Origin: an uncultured Bacteroidota bacterium | GTDB taxonomy: Bacteria > Bacteroidota > Bacteroidia > Bacteroidales > UBA12481 | NCBI GenBank assembly: GCA_903832165.1 | Contig: CAILAQ010000622.1 | Location: forward strand, 1 to 5,221 | Reading direction: 5' to 3' | Length of the DNA: 5,221 nt | Shown here: positions 1 to 3,832 of the stretch, one piece after another | How the letters are laid out: each line of letters begins with the position of its first letter | Position numbering within the stretch: the stretch's first letter is position 1 | The notes under the pieces: generated by a model | What the model saw: the letters and a program-made list of their open reading frames with translations, nothing else | The model's database searches: none | What the model was told of the DNA's origin: nothing | Program-made: the position numbers and the translations under genes

Positions 1-56
1 AGATTACACAGATGACACTGATGGCTCAGAGCTTATCTGGGTCATCTGTGGCATCT
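1..56. repeat. Imperfect inverted repeat (ACAGATGAC type)
   Basis: The left arm at 1-16 pairs with the right arm at 41-56. AGAT at 1-4 matches ATCT at 53-56, and CACAGATGAC at 7-16 matches GTCATCTGTG at 41-50, with mismatches at 5-6. The loop is about 24 nt. A related but different copy lies at 643-707, so this is a dispersed intergenic repeat rather than a gene-specific site. The left arm may continue outside the window. Confidence 0.7.
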
Positions 57-78
57 GTGGATAGTTTTTGGAACTGAA

Positions 79-110
79 GCTGAAATGCTGAAATGCTGAA
101 ACGCTGAAAC
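79..110. repeat. Four tandem 8-bp units, GCTGAAA(T/C)
   Basis: Four head-to-tail octamers occupy this stretch: GCTGAAAT twice, then GCTGAAAC twice. The same unit, in the same orientation, forms an array at 3729-3776 upstream of the ATPase gene, and its reverse complement forms arrays just after the stop codons at 574-588 and 5085-5124. It lies just upstream of the predicted promoter of the membrane-protein gene. Confidence 0.85.
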
Positions 111-117
111 ATTTTTG

Positions 118-125
118 TAACTTCG
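118..125 (+). promoter_or_regulatory. Putative -7 element TAACTTCG of the membrane-protein gene
   Basis: TAACTTCG fits the Bacteroidota -7 form TAnnTTTG except for one base. It stands 17 nt before the ATG at 143, which would leave a leader of roughly a dozen nucleotides. No clear TTG at -33 is seen, because that region falls in the octamer array. The identical octamer occurs at 3803-3810 before the ATPase gene, which supports a shared promoter type. Confidence 0.45.
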
Positions 126-142
126 CACAAAACTCTTTACAC

Positions 143-565
143 ATGAAATCGCTTGTATTGGTTTGTCTGTTATTCCTCTTCTTGCCAGGTCTCCCGGCTT
201 TAGCTCAGGAACAGCAGTTTGTTGTGCCCTATACCTTAGCTGACCGGGATCGTGCTATCCTTATGGAAGCAAAGATAAACGCACTCGATGCCAGGTTTGA
301 AAGTATTGATAAGCAATTTATGTACCAGCAAAAGCAAATAGATGACATAAAAACACTTTTCTTCTGGGGTTTTGGAATTTTGATAACCCTATTTATTTTC
401 ATGCTCGGATACATGATTTGGGATCGCCGCACAGCTTTGCAACCAGCCTTGGATAAAGCCACCGATGCTGATGTAAAGAGTACAAACCTGATCCAGGCTC
501 TTCGTGAATACTCAAAAAAACACCCCGATCTGGCCGAAATTCTGAGAACGCACGGAATGTTGTGA
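143..565 (+). CDS. Small single-pass membrane protein with signal peptide, unknown function
   Basis: A 140-residue protein. Residues 1-21 form a signal peptide: K2, a leucine/phenylalanine-rich core, and an A-L-A motif at 19-21 giving likely cleavage before Q22. Residues 32-70 are charged and helical with a heptad-like pattern, so probably a short coiled coil. Residues 73-93 are a strongly hydrophobic membrane segment, followed by the basic stop-transfer WDRR at 93-96. The C-terminal ~44 residues are soluble and end in a helical stretch. With a cleaved signal peptide the coil would lie in the periplasm and the tail in the cytoplasm. I recall similar Bacteroidota proteins with the same VPYTLADRDR and IWDRRTAL motifs, but know no function. 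The ATG at 143 is chosen because the signal peptide starts there. It stands alone, with its own promoter upstream and a palindrome after the stop. Expression is likely; the role is unknown. Confidence 0.85.
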   Translation: MKSLVLVCLLFLFLPGLPALAQEQQFVVPYTLADRDRAILMEAKINALDARFESIDKQFMYQQKQIDDIKTLFFWGFGILITLFIFMLGYMIWDRRTALQPALDKATDADVKSTNLIQALREYSKKHPDLAEILRTHGML

Positions 566-580
566 TTCTGCACGTTCAGG

Positions 581-628
581 GTTTCAGGTTGCAGGTTGCG
601 AGTTAACTTGGAACCTGCAACTTGCAAC
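581..628. repeat. Long imperfect palindrome centred on GTTAAC
   Basis: The sequence reads nearly the same on both strands outward from AGTTAACT at 601-608, with no loop and only a few mismatches. TTGCAGGTT in the left arm faces AACCTGCAA in the right. It begins 16 bp after the stop of the membrane-protein gene and could end transcription from either side or be cruciform-forming. No clear T-tract follows, so a classical terminator is not proven. Confidence 0.7.
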
Positions 629-642
629 AATAAAGAAGACTG

Positions 643-707
643 TCCACAGATTACACAGATTTCACAGATAAGAACGGAGCCATCTGTGACATCTGGGTCA
701 TCAGTGG
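643..707. repeat. Inverted repeat with 26-nt arms, CACAGAT type
   Basis: The arms at 643-668 and 682-707 match at 22 of 26 positions, with a 13-nt loop at 669-681. The motif (ATTACACAGATT, ATCTGTGACATCTG) is shared with the inverted repeat at 1-56, so this is a second member of the same dispersed family. Confidence 0.8.
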
Positions 708-716
708 AGAAGAATT

Positions 717-809
717 TTCTCGCCAAGACGCTAAGGCGCAAAAGAGTACGAAATAAAGCGGCTTTGCGCGAGAATATTTGACTGGCCTTTTGAATGGGAC
801 TAAAGTCCT
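717..809. repeat. Dispersed ~95-bp repeat, copy 1
   Basis: This 93-bp block is nearly identical to 3506-3606. It starts TTCTCGCCAAGACGC, includes GGCTTTGCG, and ends with TTGAATGGGACTAAAGTCCT. Inside it the arms TTCTCG (717-722) and CGAGAA (768-773) can pair, and a second small hairpin GGACT-AA-AGTCC lies at 797-808. Relative to copy 2 it lacks 8 bp (TCTTAGCG) in the right arm of the first hairpin. It marks the left edge of the toxin-antitoxin segment. Confidence 0.85.
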
Positions 810-836
810 ATGATATATTTTGGCTGCAACTTGACC

Positions 837-856
837 CCACGGCTTAAAAGCCATGG
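837..856. repeat. Mini-hairpin GGCTT-AA-AAGCC
   Basis: GGCTT at 841-845 pairs with AAGCC at 848-852 around a two-base AA loop. The stem extends outward by CCA/TGG (837-839 and 854-856) after one mismatch. It follows copy 1 of the dispersed repeat at the place where CCGGTT-AA-AACCGG follows copy 2 (3631-3644), so it is probably a diverged form of the same element. Confidence 0.6.
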
Positions 857-921
857 CAACTAATAGCAGCTCAATTTTGCCTGGGAGAAACATTGTAATT
901 CCTTCTGAATTGATCTTACAC

Positions 922-951
922 TTGTTGCCACTGTATTATTTTGTAATTTTG
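922..951 (+). promoter_or_regulatory. Putative promoter of the UPF0175/DUF3368 locus
   Basis: TTG at 922-924 and TAATTTTG at 944-951, separated by 19 bp, match the Bacteroidota -33/-7 pattern, with TAnnTTTG met exactly. Transcription would start near 957 and leave a leader of about 43 nt before the ATG at 1000. The region is AT-rich, so a chance match is possible. Confidence 0.5.
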
Positions 952-999
952 TAAAAGTTTATTGTGGAACACTCATGAAAAACAGTTAACAGCTTTCAT

Positions 1000-1254
1000 A
1001 TGAATAATTTGCTTACAATATCTTACTCATCGAAATTGCCAGATGCCCTTCATCTATCAAGTAAACAATTTGAGTAAGAGGCTGTTATGGCAATGGCGGT
1101 AAAACTTTTTGAACTTAAAATGTTGTCTTCAGGGTTGGCTGCATCTCTTGTTGGGATCGATAGGGTTACTTTTCTTCTTTCATTGCACCGCTATGGAGTT
1201 AATATGATTGACATTGAAGTTGATGAAATTCAAGATGATTTCGAAAATGCCTGA
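1000..1254 (+). pseudogene. UPF0175-family antitoxin, interrupted by an in-frame TAA
   Basis: One frame of 84 codons from ATG 1000 reads like a complete UPF0175 protein except for TAA at 1075-1077 (codon 26). Before it come NLLTISYSSKLPDAL and SSKQFE; after it, in the same frame, come EAVMAMAVKLFELK, a helix-turn-helix-like LSSGLAASLVGIDRVTFLL and the tail HRYGVNMIDIE. Family members have a glutamine or glutamate where the stop lies, so CAA or GAA to TAA is the simplest origin. UPF0175 proteins are small DNA-binding antitoxins encoded just before DUF3368 toxins, which is the case here: the last 8 bp overlap the next start. ATG 1087 is preceded by AAGAGG at 1076-1081 and could restart a 55-residue C-terminal product keeping the helix-turn-helix. 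A sequencing error is the main alternative. Confidence 0.8.
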
Positions 1255-1638
1255 TTCGAAAGATATCGTTATTAATACCGGTCCAATACTTGCTATCATC
1301 GCAGCTCAAGGAAGTCTTTCAATTTTTTAGAAACACAAAGACGCCCCTTATCCATCCCTTCAATATTACAAAATACGCTGGATTCCGGAGAGGCATCGGT
1401 TATTCAACTGGCATTAATAAAAAAAATTGAAACTGTTTGTATTGATGAGACGGCAGGACGAAGAGTTGCCCGTCTTTTTAACTTAAAAGTTACAGGTTCC
1501 CTGGGTATTTTGCTAAGAGCGAAAAAAGAAGGACATCAGATCTGCTTAAAGGAATCTATTGAATTAATGCGTAAGAAAGACATTTATATTTCGGCTTCAC
1601 TGATCGACATGGTATTAAGAATTGCTGATGAAAAATAG
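1247..1638 (+). pseudogene. DUF3368 (PIN-like) toxin remnant with internal deletion and frameshift
   Basis: The N-terminus from ATG 1247 gives MPDSKDIVINTGPILAIIAA and then GSLSIF, stopping at TAG 1328-1330 (codon 28). The rest of the family signature continues in another frame from about 1327 to TAG 1636-1638: FLETQ, DSGEASVIQLAL, TVCIDETAGRRVARL, VTGSLGILLRAKKEG and a helical end. The two parts total about 130 codons, whereas members I recall have roughly 155-165, so some 35 codons of the middle are missing and the join is out of frame. The family has a PIN-like fold and is thought to be an RNase toxin; the acidic GEA and IDE motifs survive in the second part. The start lies within the last codons of the UPF0175 gene, as usual for the pair. 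As read it cannot make a full toxin. Confidence 0.8.
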
Positions 1639-1704
1639 CAGATAACGGTTAGATCTTGAGTTGATTGCCATGAAACTAAGCTACTCTGAAACATGGAACA
1701 TAAG

Positions 1705-1737
1705 TTTGGGAAAAGTTTAATTTTGTGTCTATATTTG
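1705..1737 (+). promoter_or_regulatory. Putative promoter of the AbiE-like operon
   Basis: TTTG at 1705-1708 and TATATTTG at 1730-1737 are 21 bp apart and match the Bacteroidota pattern TTTG-N19-21-TAnnTTTG. The start codon at 1742 lies only 4 bp after the -7 box, so transcription would begin at or just inside the start codon, which suggests a leaderless message. The short mirrored TATA-TTTG-TATA at 1730-1741 could be part of an AbiEi operator, though this is weak. Confidence 0.5.
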
Positions 1738-1741
1738 TATA

Positions 1742-2821
1742 ATGAGTACGAATTCGGGAACCAAAATAAATAGGTTATTGCAGCAACAATATCCGGGGAC
1801 GGTATTGTTAGCTTCATGGTTGAAGAAAAATGGGATCTCGGATGATCTTCAGCATAGCTACATCAGAAGCGGTTGGCTGCAATCTATTGGACGAGGGGCA
1901 TTTATCAGGTCGGGAGATCAGGTTGACCTCACCGGTGCTTTGTATGCACTGCAGGAATTTGCTGGCAAGCCCATTCACGTAGGGGGCAGGACAGCGTTGG
2001 GAATGCTGGGATTATCGCACTATGTGGAGTTGTATCAGAAGGAAACTTTGCTTTTTGCTCCCCGGGGAGTTAAGTTGCCGGAATGGTTCAAAAACTATGC
2101 GTGGGAAACGGCGCCCGTATTGATAAACAGTTCGGCGATTCCCGAGGCTATTGGCCTGATCAACCAAAATGTAAAATCATATCCTGTTTTGATATCGAAT
2201 CCTGCCCGAGCACTACTGGAATGTCTTGACCTTGCTCCCACCCGGTTTGACCTTGTAGAAGCATGGCAAATCATGGAAGGGTTGTCTTCCATCAGACCGG
2301 GAGCAGTTCAGGAAATCCTGGAGCAAACGCGCTCAGTTAAAGCGGTTCGCTTATTCCTGTATCTGGCAGAAAAGGCAAACCACCCCTGGTTTAAATACTT
2401 AGATATCAGTTCAATAAATCTAGGAAAAGGGAAAAGAAGTATTGTTAAAAACGGTACTTATATTTCAAAATACCAAATCACAGTACCGGAGGTTTTGGGA
2501 AAATTAGGTAGGCGAGTTGACAAGTCAGAGCGAAATGTAAAATTCAATCAGATTCTATGGGATTATAATATTCCCGAAGGTGATATTGAAGCTGTTTTTC
2601 GCGGACAAATTCCTTTGGCGGGGCATTACGACCGATATATGCTTTTTCGGAAAATTCTCGAAACATATCCCTGGTTTACTATCCTTCAGTTATTTACTCC
2701 GGCTGAAATACAAGAATTGCTGACCAACGAGGTGATTGAAAAACTCAGGGTTCCATCATTGCGCAAACAATATGAATTCGTCAAACTACGATTACAGGAA
2801 GTTGTACCAATTACAGGATAA
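1742..2821 (+). CDS. AbiEi-type antitoxin/repressor with an extra C-terminal domain
   Basis: A 359-residue protein. Residues 1-252 look like a complete Bacteroidota AbiEi. The N-terminal winged helix covers about 8-58 (KINRLLQQ, GTVLLASWLKKNGIS, GWLQSIGRGAFIRSGD). Then comes the GGRTALGMLGLSHYV core at 81-95, ARALLECLDLAP at 155-166, LMEG-like MEGLSSIRPG at 178-187, and the end motif GKRSIVKNGTYISKYQITVP at 230-249. AbiEi represses its operon and counteracts the AbiEii nucleotidyltransferase (type IV toxin-antitoxin). Residues 253-265 form a basic/charged linker. Residues 266-353 are a second domain (NQILWDYNIP, LAGHYDRYMLFRKILE, YPWFTILQLF, LRVPSLRKQYEFVKLRLQ). I recall that domain as a free ~90-100 residue protein encoded before compact nucleotidyltransferases. 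Usual AbiEi length is about 250, so this looks like a fusion. The last 50 bp overlap the next gene. The ATG at 1742 fits the family N-terminus; no Shine-Dalgarno is seen. Confidence 0.85.
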   Translation: MSTNSGTKINRLLQQQYPGTVLLASWLKKNGISDDLQHSYIRSGWLQSIGRGAFIRSGDQVDLTGALYALQEFAGKPIHVGGRTALGMLGLSHYVELYQKETLLFAPRGVKLPEWFKNYAWETAPVLINSSAIPEAIGLINQNVKSYPVLISNPARALLECLDLAPTRFDLVEAWQIMEGLSSIRPGAVQEILEQTRSVKAVRLFLYLAEKANHPWFKYLDISSINLGKGKRSIVKNGTYISKYQITVPEVLGKLGRRVDKSERNVKFNQILWDYNIPEGDIEAVFRGQIPLAGHYDRYMLFRKILETYPWFTILQLFTPAEIQELLTNEVIEKLRVPSLRKQYEFVKLRLQEVVPITG

Positions 2822-3491
2822 ATTCCTGAAGTGGTGGGTAATGCTGGATTTGCCATTTTACCTGACTGGTGGAACAGCACTCGGTCGTTTTTATCTGGAG
2901 CATCGTTTTAGTGAAGACCTTGACTTCTTTACTAATTCTAATTCCCGGTACTCGGAATACATTTCAGTTTTGAAGAAAAAAATTGGGGAGCAATTCTTTG
3001 TTAACCTGGATGCATCGCTTTTTACTGAGGATTTTACACGATTCTTTATTGTTGAGGATGATTTATCCTTAAAGATCGAGTTGGTTAACGATGTGGAGTA
3101 TTATTCTGGAGAACCAGCAATATTTCCTTTTGGCTTGTTGGATACGCCGCTGAATATTTTAGCCAATAAGCTTACAGCCATTGTTGGACGTGATGAACCT
3201 AAGGATGTATTTGACATTGTCCATATTGCACAAAATTATTCTTTCGCATGGCCGGAAATTTTTTCGCATTCCAAGCAAAAGTCGGTGATTAATGAAATCG
3301 ATGTTGAAAAGCGAATGGTCTCATTCCCTGTTGAGTGGCTCGAAAACGTCCATTGGTTGAATCAACCAGTTGATATGCTTTCATTCAAAAAATCCTTACA
3401 ACAAATTGCTGACGACTTTTTACTCGGAAATATCAATTCAATGGGTATTCATAGAACTCCGATAGAATCGGCCAGGCCGATAATTCACTAA
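2772..3491 (+). CDS. AbiEii/AbiGii-family nucleotidyltransferase toxin, compact form
   Basis: With start ATG 2772 the protein has 239 residues. The nucleotidyltransferase signature is intact: GG at 33-34 (YLTGGTAL), D49 and D51 in SEDLDFF, and a third acidic residue at E103 in SLKIELVND. The AbiEii motif follows: K133 in ILANKLTAI, R140, then K144, D145 and D148 in RDEPKDVFDIVHIA. Family members transfer a nucleotide to an RNA target (some modify tRNA ends) and stop growth; the target here cannot be read. Typical AbiEii proteins are near 300 residues, so this is the short type. An in-frame ATG at 2736 exists, but the 12 residues it adds (KNSGFHHCANN) are unlike the family and would deepen the overlap, so 2772 is preferred. 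The gene overlaps the antitoxin by 50 bp with no Shine-Dalgarno, suggesting coupling. Its last five codons lie in a 16-bp repeat, so the tail may not be ancestral. Confidence 0.88.
   Translation: MNSSNYDYRKLYQLQDKFLKWWVMLDLPFYLTGGTALGRFYLEHRFSEDLDFFTNSNSRYSEYISVLKKKIGEQFFVNLDASLFTEDFTRFFIVEDDLSLKIELVNDVEYYSGEPAIFPFGLLDTPLNILANKLTAIVGRDEPKDVFDIVHIAQNYSFAWPEIFSHSKQKSVINEIDVEKRMVSFPVEWLENVHWLNQPVDMLSFKKSLQQIADDFLLGNINSMGIHRTPIESARPIIH
3476..3491. repeat. 16-bp direct repeat GCCGATAATTCACTAA, left copy
   Basis: This exact 16-mer recurs at 3790-3805. The left copy contains the last codons and the TAA stop (3489-3491) of the nucleotidyltransferase gene. The two copies bracket the repeat-filled 3492-3789 stretch. 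Confidence 0.85.
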
Positions 3492-3505
3492 GTGGAGGAA
3501 TAAAT

Positions 3506-3606
3506 TTCTCGCCAAGACGCCAAGGCGCAAAAAAGTACGGAATAAAGCGGCTTTGCGTCTTAGCGCGAGATTATTTGACTGGCCTTTTGAATGGGACTAA
3601 AGTCCT
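3506..3606. repeat. Dispersed ~95-bp repeat, copy 2
   Basis: This 101-bp copy matches 717-809 with only a few substitutions plus an 8-bp TCTTAGCG segment missing from copy 1. The extra segment lets CTTTGCGTCTTAGCGCGAGA (3551-3570) pair better with TCTCGCCAAGACGCC near 3507, so copy 2 is probably nearer the ancestral form. It ends with the mini-hairpin GGACT-AA-AGTCC. Copies 1 and 2 are in the same orientation and enclose both toxin-antitoxin loci. Confidence 0.85.
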
Positions 3607-3609
3607 GTT

Positions 3610-3712
3610 AATCAACGTTGAAACCAACCCCCGGTTAAAACCGGAGGCTATTGATATCCGTCTTCAATCAACCATGAAACCAACCCCCGGTTGAAACCGG
3701 AGGCTATTGATA
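3610..3712. repeat. Two tandem units with CCGGTT-(A/G)A-AACCGG hairpins
   Basis: Two units lie 56 bp apart, 3610-3656 and 3666-3712. The 38-bp cores at 3619-3656 and 3675-3712 differ at one base: the loop is AA in the first and GA in the second. Each core contains CCGGTT and AACCGG arms around the two-base loop, flanked by AACCCCC and GGAGGCTATTGATA. With only two units and a 9-bp gap it is not a CRISPR array. Confidence 0.88.
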
Positions 3713-3728
3713 ATAGAATCACCCAATC

Positions 3729-3776
3729 GCTGAAACCCTGAAACCCTGAAACTCTTAAACTCTGAAACTCTGAAAC
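3729..3776. repeat. Six tandem 8-bp units, (N)CTGAAAC
   Basis: Six contiguous octamers: GCTGAAAC, CCTGAAAC twice, TCTTAAAC, TCTGAAAC twice. The fourth has G changed to T. It is the same family as 79-110 and the reverse complement of the array at 5085-5124, so the ATPase gene is bracketed by inverted copies. Confidence 0.88.
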
Positions 3777-3789
3777 ATTTTCCCATTAT

Positions 3790-3805
3790 GCCGATAATTC
3801 ACTAA
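3790..3805. repeat. 16-bp direct repeat GCCGATAATTCACTAA, right copy
   Basis: This is the second exact copy of the 16-mer at 3476-3491. Here it also forms the left arm of the hairpin at 3791-3826, whose right arm has no counterpart at the left copy. Confidence 0.85.
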
Positions 3806-3826
3806 CTTCGCTTAACGAATTATCGG
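3791..3826 (+). promoter_or_regulatory. Hairpin with promoter element before the ATPase gene
   Basis: CCGATAATTC at 3791-3800 pairs perfectly with GAATTATCGG at 3817-3826 around a 16-nt loop. The loop contains TAACTTCG at 3803-3810, the same -7-like octamer found at 118-125. If that is the promoter, the right arm lies in the 5' leader and the palindrome straddles the start site, as an operator would. The ATG follows at 3833, 6 bp after the hairpin. No T-tract is present, so it is less likely to be a terminator for the upstream operon. Confidence 0.5.
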
Positions 3827-3832
3827 GTTAAA

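Larger units (their letters stand above)
566..999. other. Gene-free repeat-rich intergenic stretch
   Basis: No credible gene is seen. The short open frames here run through repeats. The stretch holds, in order, two TTTCAGG octamers (575-588), a long palindrome (581-628), an inverted repeat (643-707), a dispersed ~95-bp repeat (717-809), a GGCTT/AAGCC hairpin (837-856) and a promoter-like pair of boxes (922-951). I see nothing recognisable in 857-921. Confidence 0.75.

Noticed and set aside
229..741. Long minus-strand open frame over the membrane-protein gene and the repeats
   Set aside because: It is antisense to a gene with a clear signal peptide and membrane span, runs into palindromic repeats, and its translation shows no family motif.
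596..893. Short open frames in the intergenic repeats on both strands
   Set aside because: They consist of translated repeat sequence (cytosine/adenine-rich inverted repeats and the dispersed block) and show no protein-like pattern.
2736..2771. Earlier in-frame start for the nucleotidyltransferase
   Set aside because: The 12 added residues do not resemble the family and would lengthen the overlap with the antitoxin to 86 bp; ATG 2772 gives a natural N-terminus.
2095..2880. Minus-strand open frames over the AbiE-like operon
   Set aside because: They are antisense to coding sequence with strong family matches and have no conserved features.
717..3606. Composite transposon bounded by two insertion sequences
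   Set aside because: The flanking repeats are about 95 bp, carry no transposase, and lie in direct orientation without visible target duplications; they look like extragenic palindromic repeats.
3610..3712. Possible CRISPR array
   Set aside because: There are only two units, the gap between them is about 9 bp, and each unit is dominated by its own hairpin; no cas gene is present.
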